Assembly (NCBI GenBank): GCA_037975125.1
Contig: CM075856.1
Span: forward strand, 186,001-250,000
Origin: Latrodectus hesperus
Taxonomy: Eukaryota; Arthropoda; Arachnida; Araneae; Theridiidae
Direction of reading: 5' to 3'
DNA: 64,000 nt
Positions 1-11,990 of the stretch are shown here, piece after piece. The stretch's first letter is position 1. Each line of letters opens with the position of its first letter. Under the pieces are notes generated by a model that saw only the letters and a list, made by a program, of their open reading frames with translations, was not told where the DNA came from and made no database searches. A program made the translations under genes and the position numbers.

Positions 1-1419
1 ATATAATTATTTGAATTGCATAAAATAATCATATTTGATTCATTCATGAATTTCATGAAAAAAAAAACATTTATTTCATTACAATTTAATATGTTATTCA
101 TTCCAATTCACTAGTATAACCAAAAATTTGTATATAGTCTTTTTTGTTTTATAAGAGAATTAGTGAATGCGTATTTTCTTTAATACTTACAATTGCTAAA
201 ATAACTTCATTTTTGCAATGTTTTGAATTCATTTAATATGAAACTGTGCGGTGTATATTAAGAGTCGTTTGTATTACGAAGTTGCAGGGATTGATGCATA
301 CATAAATTTATTTAGATACAGCATGGATTATTTACACCAAAACCATCGAACGAGCTCAACTAGCAAACGAATTAAATAGAACATAGACAAAATTGAAGTA
401 TAAGTACATGGCAAAAACACTTTTGGAGCTCTATCCTAGAATGCTTTTAGCTTACATTAAATTCTTTTCGAATTTCTGTTTCAAATCATGATAATGATTA
501 TCTAATTATTTATACTTAAGCACATATTAGCGTAATATATATATATATAATTATATATTACGCTAATACGTAATTAGCGACAGAAGTTTAGTAATATATA
601 TCCCGGCGAGTATAAGAAAATGGTCTTAGAAGTTCAGCTTGTTGCTCTCATCGATGTCTTAATATTTTCAAGTTTATTAAAACTCCTATTAGTCTGTTAA
701 AAGGAGCAAAAAACAAATGAATATATTTTTTTAAAAAAGTAAACAAAAATAATAATAACTAAAAATATTAAACTAAATGTAACCTAATCCAGAGAACAAC
801 AGCGTCTAATGATTAGAAAAAGTGACTACTATTGAAGTCGTCTCCCCAAATCCAATTCGACTGAATGCGCATGCTCCATGTCGTGGAAAAAAATGAATAA
901 GTTAGTTGTTTGTGGTTGAATCAAAATGTTCTCTGTTTGCCAGCGCTACATAAATGAAAATATTTTTTTCTTTCTTTCGAATTAAAAAAGACTGTTAAAA
1001 GTTTCTATAAAGCGTTTTCAAAGTTACAATTATTGCATTGTTTGAAACTTTTAAGTCCAAGAAAGGACACTGTAAATCACAGCTAAAATGAAACGAAGTC
1101 GAGATTATATTTACATCTTTATTTTATGTGAGTCATGTCTTTTATCATATTACAAATGATAACTGCTTTTTTCCTCTGAATCTGAAAATCTGTTGACAAA
1201 AAATGCTCGCTAAATATTTTATCATAAGTAAGTTTAATTTATTATGCTGAAACAGAAATTAAAAAGGATAAACAAATAATTATTTATTTTTAGACGAATT
1301 TATGCTTTGATGAAGTTAGTTATATTTACCCCATATCACACACTGGAATCGATATAACTGATACAGGAAAGAAATTGAATCATTATAGAATATATTTCTC
1401 TAAATTAGTAAATGATAGT
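1..1419. other. AT-rich intergenic DNA
   Basis: No coding potential, RNA gene or known element recognised. The only structure seen is a short perfect palindrome, listed separately. Confidence 0.6.
526..567. repeat. Perfect 16-bp inverted repeat
   Basis: Arms 526-541 (ATTAGCGTAATATATA) and 552-567 are exact reverse complements around a 10-base AT loop. It could extrude a hairpin. No target duplication was found, so it is not called as an element. Confidence 0.7.
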
Positions 1420-1430
1420 AGATTAATTTT

Positions 1431-1827
1431 TGAGCTCCAGTGGCGCTCAGTAGCTTCACGCCGCTTCCCGTAAGCTCAGCAAAGTGAAGCATCATTTGCC
1501 GCGGGCAGTGGTTGGGAGGGTGACCACGGTGTACCCTCCTTCACTGGGTTGCTGGAACTCCGTGGTTGGGGACATGTCCACGTTAATCTGTGACGTCCAA
1601 AGTCCTTCCGCTGGTGTGGCGTGGATGTGGAGAGAAGGGTGCCAGCTCAGGTGTGGCCTCGTCACCTGACCGTGGTTCAAAATGACGAGGCACCTTAAAA
1701 AGAGCAAAGTCGTACTTTCACCTTCGTGGTGCTCTGATCCAAACGAAAGACGCTCTCTATTGACTTAATTCACACAGCCAAAGGCATAGCGAGCTTGGCT
1801 TGTTCAAGTGTCATAAACAACAACAAC
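1431..1827 (+). mobile_element. 5S-rRNA-derived SINE, complete copy (family G)
   Basis: The head resembles the internal promoter of 5S rRNA genes: AAGTGAAGCATC matches box A (AAGTTAAGCAAC), GCGGGCAGT matches the intermediate element and GGTTGGGAGGGTGACC matches box C (about 1481-1528). The copy ends in (AAC)n. An 11-bp target duplication AGATTAATTTT flanks it (1420-1430 and 1828-1838), so it looks full length. Its last ~110 bp, from AGAGCAAAGTC to the tail, match the 3' part of the tRNA-headed SINEs at 47866-48225 and 59616-60008. It is inferred to be RNA polymerase III transcribed and moved by LINE machinery. The 61-aa ORF inside it is not a gene. Confidence 0.85.
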
Positions 1828-1838
1828 AGATTAATTTT

Positions 1839-4342
1839 ATAAGTTTTTGAGCACAGTGCTTATATTTTTATGTTGCAATGTTTTGTAACACATTAAATAC
1901 AATTTATGTACTTCATATAACAATTTCTTGCCCATAGTAAATAAAATTATTACTTAACTCTGATAAATTTAAAAATATAAAATTAATAAATATCGAATTT
2001 TCAACTTTGTTGCATCACATTTTTATTTTTTTTTTCTAAAAATGTATTAAAATTAAATCCATGTAATTATATTTAAAATTTGTTTATATTTTTCATTTAT
2101 TAAAGATTATGCTTATTTTTCACTATTAAAACTAATATGTCTCCCTCTCTCTCAGTTTAAAATTACATACTCTTCTAATTACGAAGAAACTTCATTCAAT
2201 TTTTTTGTTGTTATGGAGGAATTTTTAAAATTTATATAGTTTATCAAAACATTTTAAATAATTAGGAACACATCAATTTTTTTTTAGGAATTATCACTTT
2301 TTAATCAGGATAAAATTATTTGGAATTTATAAATTTAATGTCTGTAATGAAATAATTCAAAATGATATTGCATGTTGTAGAAGAAGTAGTTTATTGTTAT
2401 TTTTGCCTACCCTAATGAGAATTTGAAGAATACAGGACAAAAATTCAAGAAATTCTGCGATATGTTTAGCAATTTTTTTTAGATAATTTCCAATGACTTT
2501 TCATCCTTATTTCTTATATTTATGAATTACTTTACTTGCCATCATTCGAAAATGAAAACACATTTTAATTTTCTGTAAACATCTCACGGTTGAGTCATTT
2601 TTCAAAAAAAAAAAATCGTTAATAGTCACGGAAGTGATGTTTGTAAACCACTGACCTAGACGTTAATCGAAAGGCGATATCGCAATAACATTTGAAAGAA
2701 AACTAAATATTTAACTATCAAAGATTTTAACGCGGAAAAATCGACGGAAATTAATAGTATTTCGTTTATCTAAGATTGATATTAATTTAGAGGAAGATTA
2801 CTTTTCTAATGAAACTTTGAAATTAGCTTACCAAATAATGAAGGTTTAGTTTCATATATACAATTCATAGTGAAACTATAAACATATTTATAAGTGACCG
2901 TAGAAATTGTGTAACTTTAATAATTTTAAAAATGAATTAATATGACTCTCATCAAAAATTACAATTATAGCAATCAGGATTTCTTCTACAACAATAGAGT
3001 ATTATGTGATTAGAAACAAAAAAGTAAGCTAAGAAAAATTCTGTTTTTTATTGTTTAACTTATTTTGAATTTTTTATACCAGGGAAAAAATGATCTAACG
3101 ACGAATTAAATAATATAAAAGAGTGAGAATTTTTTCAAACGGAATAATCTAAAAAATTCAAACTGATATTAGTATATTTTGTTTAAACAGAAAAACATAT
3201 TGTGGAAAAAAGAAATGTGTAGGGAAATAAAAACATAAAAATTAATCAATACGATTTTTAACTATGTCACCCCATATTTATCTTCGGAATAGTGACCGAA
3301 AAAACTTCACCACATGTCAACAAAAGTGCATTTTTTACATGACTTTAGAAAGATATGAATTCAAATGCAAATACTAAATTTAGTATCTCACAAGAAAACC
3401 TATACACTTACAGTGATAAACACGTATTAGATGAAAGGTATATTCTTCTGGTATATTAAATGAAAATATAACTTTTTTATATAAAAATAATATAATGTAG
3501 ATATCTAAGACTCTTAAAATATTATCTGCATAATTTAGCAAAAAAAAAAAAAAAAAAACTTCGAATATCTCGAAAAACAAATTGAGGGTGATTTATTTTA
3601 CAGACATAGAAAAACTTGAATTATAGTTGATTTCGGAGAAAATGTGTTAGTGTTATTAAGAAATAATGCTTGATAATTTAATATCATTTCAGCTTTTATT
3701 AGAATGTGAATGAATCGAAATTCTTGTTAAATAATGCTTCTTTTTATTCTAAAGTAAGCTAAACGATATTTTCAAAAGAAACATATTCATGTTTTAAATT
3801 GACGATGTCAAAGTCTGGAATTCAAAGTTGTGGAAAACAAACAATATCAAAATTTATTATTTTCTGGGAATGAAATTAAAGCGGAAAACATGCACAAACG
3901 AGAGGAAAAAAAAACATTATCCATGATATTTTTCTACAAAATTAAATTTCCTAATGGAACATCGTGTATTCAAACTGTCGTAGAAAATTTTAGATTATTT
4001 ATATTTTGTAATAAAATTTTGTTAAGAAAGCAATATTTAACACGAAATTGTTTTGTTAAATGAAAGTCTCAGAATGCAAATAGTTCGTAAATTTTAATGG
4101 AATAAGCAATAATCGTGTTAATTATTAAGAAATAATGCTAATAAATAAATTATATAAATGCTAAATAAATTAAATGATTATTATGCTGCAGAATCTATTC
4201 TTATATAAAGAATTTCATAAACTTTAGTAAAGTATAACAAAAATTTTAAAAATTATATTAAAAACATTTATTACCTCAATTTTTGTCTATGAATTTACCA
4301 TTATATAAATGTAAAATGTAAGTTCAGGTATATTAATAAATT
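1839..4342. other. AT-rich intergenic DNA
   Basis: Homopolymer runs and AT-rich sequence only. No gene, SINE head or terminal repeat pair was recognised. Confidence 0.55.
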
Positions 4343-4343
4343 C

Positions 4344-4344
<1 letters not shown>

Positions 4345-4419
<75 letters not shown>
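4345..4419. repeat. (TA)n-(CA)n microsatellite
   Basis: About 60 bp of TA dinucleotides followed by a short CA run. It abuts the left end of a Tc1-like element at 4420. Confidence 0.95.
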
Positions 4420-6281
4420 CAGGGTTGTCCAAAATGATGAAAAGAATTTGCTGAAAACTGTGACTTCTTCCATATTGTTAAAAATTTAAAAACATTATTT
4501 GTATTTGTCAATATCTCATACAGAAAGGAAATGCTCAGATTTTGGACAAAAATTGAGATAGTTTAGGCGTATTCTACGTTGAAAAGACATTTCTAATGAT
4601 TTGTCGAGATTCTTGGTGACTTGGAGAGAAATAAACAATTTCTGGAAAAATCCATCACCCAAACTCAAGGACCAATACTAAGCGAGATAACCTAGGACCT
4701 TCCAGAAACTTAGTGAAACTTATAAATTTTCACACCAAGTCAGGTATAAATATCACCGCTAGGCTTAGAAGAGTTAGTGAAGATTATCAGTCTTGAATGC
4801 TGGTTTAGTGTATAGACGCTGTAGTCTGTCTCAGGTATTAGAGACTTCTGTGATTGGAAGCTGTTTCCTGTTGTATTAAATGGACTAGAGTTATATTATA
4901 GTGATTTCAACATCTGCAATTTTCTGTATTTTGTTGAATTTACTACGAATAAAAGTCTTGTGATTTTTTTGAGATTGTTTTATCGACTCTCAACTAATAC
5001 GAACCCCGAAGATACAATATGTAATAGTATAGGACTAAATTAAATACGTAACTACCGGTTCTTTTAATATGTGTTGCTAGTAATCTAAAATAGGTGTGTA
5101 AGTGCATAGTGCATCGTACTTCACTGTTTGCTTTGCTTAATTTCGCTAAGAGTGAAACTAAAATGAGACAGTTAGAGTTCATCAGAGGGTAAGTATTGGG
5201 AAGCCGTCTAGTGAATGCATTAGTAGCGAAAGTGACACAGTTGTTGAAACATATCAATAGGTACTGTTTAGAAGGTCAAAACAGCCAACAATGATCATGA
5301 CAAAACAACATCTACGAGACAGAACTGTGGAAGAAAAACCAGATTCACTGAGAGAGAGGCGGACATTGAAGAAAGACCAAAAGAAAGATCGCGGCGGTAA
5401 AAGTGACTGCTGAACTGAATGATCATCAACAAAACCAAGTAGCGAGACCTTTACAATGGAAAAGAAATTGCACAAGCAAATTATTTGTGCTTCAACCTCT
5501 ATTGAAAAATTTCTAATGTAGAATGTAAATCGGGAACAACGAGTACAGTGGGGCAAAGACTATAAAACCTAGACTGCAAACTAATAGAAACATATATTAT
5601 TTTCCAATGAATCAAGTTTCTCTAAACTCCTCACCATAGGTCGAACTAACTCATGGGGAATCCCCCCAGAAACTGGTGTATTCAATGGTCATTTTTTACA
5701 CGCAAAGACAAAATGGATTCAGGGCCTACGGCTTACAGAAAGGCAGACTGTCTCATTCCGAAATAAAGCATGGGATAAGTTGCGTAAAGGTCTGACACCT
5801 CAATTCACGGTCTGAAGTAGATCCACTTGGCACGTTATATAAATAATAACTTTAGAATTTACTATGTCACTCTGGAATTCCGTTCTATTTCGCAGATAGT
5901 GTTTCCATCAAGATGTTGCACCAGTCAAGATGATAATTTCCGGATTTACCAAAGCAGAACTGTTCAATCATAACTTTGGGAATTTGAGGACTTAGTTTCA
6001 TACTAGCTGTAGCCTGCCCTATCACCTTACTTAAACATCATAAACCCCAGTACATTGTTTCAAAAGAAAAAGCAAGATCCCGCTATCCTTCTCTTGCTTC
6101 TATCCGAAATTTAGGGCAATTTCTACATAAGAAATAATACAACATTCCACTTGCCACCACAGAGACATTCCACTTCAAATAAGATTCAAGTGGTTTTAAC
6201 TGTACAGGATACCACCCACACCATATTAAATGCAAAATACTTCGTTTTATTAAAATTGTCCATTATTTTGGACAACACCTG
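4420..6281 (+). pseudogene. Tc1-like transposon, inactive, carrying a solo LTR
   Basis: The terminal inverted repeats are CAGGGTTGTCCAAAATGATG at 4420 and its counterpart ending CATTATTTTGGACAACACCTG at 6281. Without the inserted LTR the element is about 1.3 kb, normal for Tc1. Transposase remnants on the plus strand include a start region near 5163, an N-terminal helix-turn-helix relic around 5398-5510 (KVTAELNDH), and CFHQDVAPVK near 5908-5937, which corresponds to the second catalytic aspartate motif of Tc1 (QQDNAPxH). The frame is broken by stops and shifts throughout. It moved by cut-and-paste when active and is now a relic. The left flank is microsatellite, so a TA target duplication is clear only on the right. 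Confidence 0.85.
4476..5016 (+). mobile_element. Solo LTR (same family as the 32-36 kb element)
   Basis: Starts TGTTA and ends GATACA, flanked by a perfect 4-bp duplication ATAT (4472-4475 and 5017-5020). It shares landmarks with the LTRs at 31980-32583: the block GATTTTGGACAAAAATTG, GGTATAAATA followed by the transcription start region, GTGATTGGAAGCTGTTTCC, and the polyadenylation region GAATAAAAGTCTTGTG. It is clearly more diverged than those LTRs. It lies inside the Tc1-like element, so it inserted later and then lost its internal part by LTR-LTR recombination. Confidence 0.88.
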
Positions 6282-6562
6282 TAAATATATCTATTGAATA
6301 ACTGGTACAATGTATAAAAAATAACATAAGATATTATAAATTAATATTAATAAAATACAATTATTCACTTGCTGTGTATGTATGCATTAAATAAATAAAT
6401 TATAATTATTAACAAATAAACTGGGATTTAGTTTATATTTTAATTTGTATAAGTTGTTTGCCTATAATTTGTATTTTTTAATGATTCAAAAACTAGAATA
6501 GAGGATTCAATGAGACTTGGGTCGCAGAATAATTTTATCGTGAATTACGATTAATTAAGTGG

Positions 6563-6563
<1 letters not shown>

Positions 6564-6641
<78 letters not shown>
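6564..6641. repeat. (TA)n microsatellite
   Basis: An uninterrupted TA dinucleotide run of about 78 bp. Confidence 0.97.
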
Positions 6642-6642
<1 letters not shown>

Positions 6643-7834
6643 TATGTGAATGTAAGGAAGAAAATTGCGATTGCAAAAAGTTTTGAAAAACGCTAAGCTA
6701 ACCAACAATTAACTTTAATCTATTCAATCAAAATTATTGACTCTGGTTTCAATCTAATCAATCAGATTGATTGATTGCAAATTATGATTCCGCACATGAA
6801 ATCGAGAACACTCCTTTAAAAACTGTATTAGACGCCTTAAAATTTACTTCTAGGCATTTGAAAAAAAAATATTCAAATTGCAAAAAAAGTGTTTCAGAGA
6901 TTTATTACCATCCGCTCATACATAAAATATGTCGGCACACTGGAACTATTGAAAAAAACATTTTTAGTCACCATGACACTTCGATTTTTATATTATATAT
7001 TAACTTACCATGACACTTAGATTATTATTACATATTAAAGATAAACAGAAATGTGTGACTGATCTTTATATTTCTATATTATAGACTTTTTATGAATGTG
7101 CAATTTATTTAAAAGAGTAGACAATCTTTTTGGCGGGATTATGAAACTATAATTACTTCTTCCCTTCCATTCATACATTTAATAAGAGTTATTTAAATAC
7201 CTTGCGAGAACGAAATTTTGTGAAGTTCATCGAACTTAATCCAAGTGTAGAATAAGGGAACTACTTTTTAATGTAGAATGGAAAGCAACAAATTCATGAA
7301 AAGAAGCATAAAAATAAAGTTTTCCTTTTTAAACTTTTCTTTTTATTTAAGTACTTTTTATGTGTTACTAAAAACTAGCAGTAGCACATAAAACGTTCTG
7401 AATATAAAACTAATGTACTTTTTTATATATATTTCTTTTTTGAAAAAAAAAATTGGATGCTTATTGTTCATATCTTTGCCTGAAAAAAATTTAGGATATT
7501 TAATGAATGGGGCATAAAGGAAATTGAGGCTTAGGGATCAAAATACAGCCAAAAACGTGATATTAAACAAGATATTGTAATTATATATATATATATATAT
7601 AATCTTTCCAAAATTCAGAAGTTTTTCAGAATACATTTATTGAAACTGAAAAGAGAAAATGATGTTAAAAAGCTGATTACATATGAAAATACTATATTTT
7701 AATTAAATTAATTAAAAATAATATATTTTAAAAAAAATTATTTTTTTTTTGAAGAAATAATTTTTAGTACTGAAGTTATGCTTCAAACGTCAATCGAATG
7801 AAATTCACCAGGCACCCCTGTGCAGAATGAATCC
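6642..7834. other. AT-rich intergenic DNA
   Basis: No gene recognised. An 80-codon open frame at 6771-7013 has no identifiable motif. A short (TA)n run lies at 7581-7600. Confidence 0.5.
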
Positions 7835-8035
7835 TGACTCTTAAACACCAAGAGTTTTTCACTCAAAAAACCAATCAGTACCAGGGCAAGAGGGGGGGGG
7901 GCTCAAACTTAGATGGATCGACTTCGTCGACGAGGATTTTGGAATTATAAAGGTCAAAAACTGGAGGTCTATTTCCAAAGCAAAATTAGGAGAAGATTCT
8001 GAAGAAGGCATTGGCCCACAAGAAGCTGTCCAATC
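7835..8035 (+). pseudogene. RTE-type LINE reverse transcriptase, C-terminal fragment
   Basis: The plus-strand translation gives LKLRWIDFVDEDFGIIKVKN and then RSISKAKLGWRRFLKKALAHKKL. This matches, residue for residue in many positions, the C-terminal end of the LINE at 39804-40593 (KDCLEEDFNILKVKNWRSIS, then KAKAHKGL). A run of ten or more G disrupts the frame upstream. Only the extreme 3' end of the reverse-transcriptase ORF is present, as expected for a 5'-truncated, decayed insertion. No target duplication was identified. Confidence 0.75.
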
Positions 8036-8039
8036 AATA

Positions 8040-8618
8040 AAGAAGAAATTATGCTTCAGTTTTAAAAATTATTTCACTTTTAAATAACACTCTGTAGACA
8101 TAATTCTGAGGAGGACAGGCTGTGTTTAAATTTCAACAGAACGATTCTTTTCCCAGAACCATTTCTTGCATATTTTAAGCAAAATACATTTTTAAGCTAG
8201 TCATAGTTTTTAAATCACCATAATTTACATATGATTTTGTTTATCGATTTATACAATAGTCCTTATATTATTATATAATCTCTATTAACAGAAAATATTT
8301 AAACGAATTTGTTATGGTTAAGATATTTGATATTATTATTATTGATGACTTTCATCATTAATGACGTTTCATTTTCATTGATGTCATTTTATCAAGATAC
8401 CCTTGAGTCATTAAACACCAAACAAACCATCAAAAGTGTTTTTTTTTTTTTTTTTACATTTTTCAGCTGTTTGGTATAAACATATTTTAGTTCATTAAAA
8501 TATAAATATATCACATCAGAAAAGATCTGCAAGTCTCTATTCCATCATAGCTTTTGTTAACCTAAATATTATTGCTCTATTATAACATTATTTTAACTAC
8601 GTAACTGGGATTTAAGGA
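8040..8618. other. AT-rich intergenic DNA
   Basis: Nothing recognised except a poly-T run near 8440-8456. Confidence 0.55.
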
Positions 8619-8626
8619 GATAATTT

Positions 8627-8881
8627 GGCACAGGTGCCGTATAATCCATGATTCCAAATTCTGCATTTTTTTGGCGATGAAGCAATGTTGCCAAGATGAC
8701 GTAGCGTGACGTGCGCGATAACGTAAATGCTAGGGTTACCAAAATAAAATTTTCTGCATAATTCTTATAGGTCGTCATATGTATGACGTAATAAAAGCGA
8801 GGTTGCCAGATGTATAACAAAATCCGCCAAAAAATCGCCAATTTCAGAATTTGTCATCCTGCATTATAATGCACCTGTGCC
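8627..8881. mobile_element. hAT-type MITE, copy 1
   Basis: A 255-bp non-coding element beginning GGCACAGGTGCCGTATAATC and ending with the inverted form GCACCTGTGCC. The 8-bp flanks GATAATTT and GATATTTT match at 7 of 8 positions. The two halves also resemble each other inverted (CAAATTCTG, TTGGCGAT). Related copies lie at 29423-29676, 30591-30841 and 52172-53017. The 8-bp duplication points to hAT-type mobilisation. The open frame across it is incidental. Confidence 0.85.
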
Positions 8882-9003
8882 GATATTTTACACAATAAAA
8901 TTATTGTTTATACATGTTTCAATGTTTTTCTAAGCTTTGACCTGTAGACTTCAAATTGATATTTTCGAGACAGATATTATTCTGAGGATACTGTTTCTGC
9001 CAA

Positions 9004-9265
9004 TGAGCTCAAATGGCTCAGTAGCTTCACGCCATTTCCTATTAAGATTAGCAAAGTGAAGCATCATTTGCAATGGGCAGTGACTAGAACGGTGACCACG
9101 TGCACTCCCTCATTCTCATTAGGTTGCTAAAACTCCGTGTGTTGGGGACGTGTCCACGTTAATCTGTGACGACCACAGTCCTTTCCTTGATGAGGCATGT
9201 ATGTGGAGAGGGAGGTGCCAGCTCAGGTGTGGCCTTAAATTTATAAACCGGGGTTCACCTGTACC
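9004..9265 (+). mobile_element. 5S-rRNA-derived SINE, 3'-truncated copy (family G)
   Basis: Shares GCTCAGTAGCTTCACGCC, AAAGTGAAGCATCATTTG, GGGCAGTG and GGTGACCACG with the full copy at 1431, and then follows its central part (CACGTTAATCTGTGACG, GCCAGCTCAGGTGTGGCCT). The shared 3' tail and (AAC)n are missing. Confidence 0.8.
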
Positions 9266-9269
9266 GCTA

Positions 9270-9739
9270 GGCATTTATGTATGACACTATCAACGACCCA
9301 ATATTGATAAGACTGAATATTTAATGACTGTTGGCAACAAGAGACTATTCAAAGAATTTTCGTTTCGTATAAATTAAAACAGAAAGTTTGGCAAAAGAGA
9401 ATTGAGTTAATTTTTAAATTCAAAATATGAATTTGCTTTCCATGAAGGAGATATTGTTTCCTGTCTTTGCGAATGATCAATCACGATGACTTTGAGATTT
9501 TTATTTAATATAATTTATGACATCTGAAAATATAATTCATGAACCTCAGTTCTGTTGTTTTTGAAAACCATAGTAACAAATTTAACCTTGAAATGGGTCA
9601 TGGATGAAAATATTTAATGTCTTAATCTTTGAAGTGAATATAATGTTATATTAATAAATTTGCAGTTGAAAATTTCAACTTCTTATTACTTTATACAGGG
9701 TAAACAAGAAAGCTGTTATTTTTTATTATTATTAGGTAT
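9270..9739. other. AT-rich intergenic DNA
   Basis: No recognised feature. Confidence 0.5.
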
Positions 9740-9741
9740 TA

Positions 9742-10884
9742 AGGTAAACAATAAAGCTCTTGTCGTCTTTAATCACCCAAAAGAACATGATCAAAAGAAA
9801 GTGTAGCCTATTGTTAGTTCTCGAAGTTATCACCATCGGCATCCAATACCTTCTGACAACGTGTCTCCAGTTGTGTACTCCCCTTGCGGTACAACTCGGG
9901 TTTTGGGTGCAAGAAGTCCGCGGGAGCTTGCTCAAACCTGCTTCACTGGGGAAGAATTTTCCGGGGAATGGAAGAGGTTGTTGTTGCACCAGGATGCTTC
10001 CATGCTCCTAGCACTGAGTTAGGCTCTACCAGTTAGATAGAAGCAGCCGGGTGGAGCTTTCGTAATTTGAAGCAGGGACCAAGCAGAAGACCCCTAATAC
10101 ATGGCCTGCCACCTCAGAAGTATCATTTCACTTGGAGGACATTGCGACCACGCCCAGTTTAAAAGCACCCCAGCCGCCATAAGCGAACACGACGGATCTT
10201 CGATCTGCCGGGATTCGAATTCCCTACCTTCCGATAATGAGAACGACGCCCTAACCAACCATGGCCTCGAATAGAAGAGATGGTAATCTGATGGTACAAA
10301 GTCAGGTGAGTAAGGAGGATGGCACAGTCTCCAACCAAGTCCCTGTATGGTATTTCTTGTCACCCGCGTGACATATGACCTCGCGCTATCGACCAAGAGC
10401 AGTACGTCCTTGCGTATAATCAGCACTTTCTTTTCTGTTGCAATGCCTGTTGCACACGTTCCAATTGCTGAGAGTACAGTGATTGTTTGTCCCGTTGGTC
10501 ACAGCTCATACTGGATCACTTGACGACTTGTTCACCGGACACCAGCTTCGTCACAGAAGGACAAATCTCCCGACCTGAATTTGTGAAACCAATGCCGTTC
10601 ATTCATAGCACTATGCCCAAATGCTTGACATATTCGGCGAATTGCTACAGCAGCTGATAAGCAGCTGACAAGTCCATTTCTCTTCGCTGCTGTACGAGTT
10701 ACGATTGATGAATGTGCGCGGTAGAACTGCTTTTATAAAGATTGATATTCCTACTCTCGACTGACCGGTGTCTCAAACACGTCCTACACTAAGCATATTT
10801 ATTCTCGATTAAAAATTGCAATAATGAACAAGAAAGGTTTTGCCGTTTTCAATGCGAAAACGGCAAGAAATTTCTTAATTACCT
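9742..10884 (-). pseudogene. Mariner transposon, inactive, split by a SINE
   Basis: Imperfect terminal inverted repeats begin AGGTAA at each end, inside TA dinucleotides (9740-9741 and 10885-10886), and continue as AAAGCTCTTGTCGTCTTT versus AAATTTCTTGCCGTTTTC. The minus-strand translation contains SQQLERVQQAL, then VLLLVDSARSY, which carries the second catalytic aspartate, and CHPPYSPDFVPSDYHLF, which carries the third (mariner PPYSPDLAPSDYHLF). After the SINE the C-terminal end resumes as ELYRKG and QKVLDADGDNFEN. Stops and frameshifts occur and the N-terminal region is barely recognisable. It is a dead copy of a cut-and-paste DNA transposase. Confidence 0.85.
9977..10268 (-). mobile_element. 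tRNA-derived SINE family D inserted in mariner
   Basis: The head contains the B-box form GGGATTCGAATTCCC (read here inverted) and an A-box region (GGTTAGGGCGTCG), followed by the family body ACTTGGAGGACATTGCGACC and GATAGAAGCAGCCGGGTGGA. The 3' end is (GTTGTT) on this strand, that is (AAC)n. The flanks GAATGGAAGAG (9965-9975) and GAATAGAAGAG (10269-10279) match at 10 of 11 positions and lie in mariner coding sequence, so the SINE is younger than the mariner. Confidence 0.88.
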
Positions 10885-11146
10885 TATATTAGAAATATAG
10901 CTGTGTCAGTAAAATTTCAAGAAGACTACGGTAAATTGATTTAGGATCCAAAACAAATCGTGATATGAAAGGAAATATTGTCTTAAGAAATTTCTGTTTC
11001 CTAATTTAGGTGCTTTGACAACACTTAATATCTTAATTGGCGGGAAGAATTGGCTGTTTTCATGCTATCTGTTTCAATTATGAATTTTTAATTGAGATCA
11101 TACCTAGCAGATGTTGTAAATCTCTGTGGTTTCTAGATTTCATTAA

Positions 11147-11990
11147 ATATTGCATTTTTTAAAGCATTCTTTTAAAGGAAATTGCTTTAAAATATTCTTT
11201 GAAAAAAGATTAACAGAAACAATATTTTAATTTAATTTTCTGAAATAAACTTCATTTATTTATAGTGTGTGTGTGTGTGAAAATATATTAAACTTTCAAA
11301 TGTATTTAGCATTGGAAAAAACATTTCTATAAATTATACTGTTACAAAAATGTTATTTAAAGCCAAATCCGCTATTTTGATCACAAAATTCTCAAATCAT
11401 AATCTTGAGTTAAAATATATGTTCAATTTTCAGATGTATTTCACTTAGGAGGTACAAAAAAATTTCTAAAAATTTTTTACAAAAGTGTTATTTGAAGCAA
11501 AATTTGCCATTTTAATCTCAAAATCTGATTTTCATGATTGTGGAATTCTTCCTAGCACAAAATAATGTCAACATAGGGGGAAATTTTTGCTTATGTTTAA
11601 ATGAATATTTATTTGTAGAAGTGTGTATATTTATTTGTAGAAGTGTGTAAGTGTATGTTTGTCCAATCATGTATTTTTATCAAGTTTTCTTTGAAAAAGA
11701 ATTAAGCTAAAACCGTTTAAAAAGAAGATAAAAAAAAATCTGCAAATTTGTAAAACAACTCTTTGAAAAAGAAGGGAACAAATTTTTACAGCTATTTCGC
11801 AAATAATTTGACTTGTTAAAAATATATGTTTGCATTTACTTTATATTGTGATGCATGCTGAGATCTTTAAATGTTGCATTTTTTAAAGCTTTCTTTTAAA
11901 GGAAATTGCTTTAAAATATTCTTTGAGAAAAGATCAACAGAAACAATATAGTTCTCTCTTAATTTTCTGAAATAAACTTCATTTATCTAT
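11147..11990. repeat. Pair of direct repeats about 725 bp apart
   Basis: About 120 bp at 11147-11268 (TGCATTTTTTAAAGCATTC ... CTGAAATAAACTTCATTTAT) recurs at 11873-11990 with few changes. Between them, 11291-11390 and 11424-11525 form a weaker two-unit direct repeat (ATGTATTT ... CAAAAATGTTATTTAAAGC). This is a local duplicated block of unknown origin. Confidence 0.7.

Noticed and set aside
526..567. MITE
   Set aside because: Only a short AT-rich palindrome, with no target duplication or second copy seen.
3380..3580. 66-codon ORF rich in phenylalanine
   Set aside because: Produced by a poly-A/T run. No protein-like features.
5254..5556. 100-codon minus-strand ORF
   Set aside because: Antisense to a recognisable Tc1 transposase relic.
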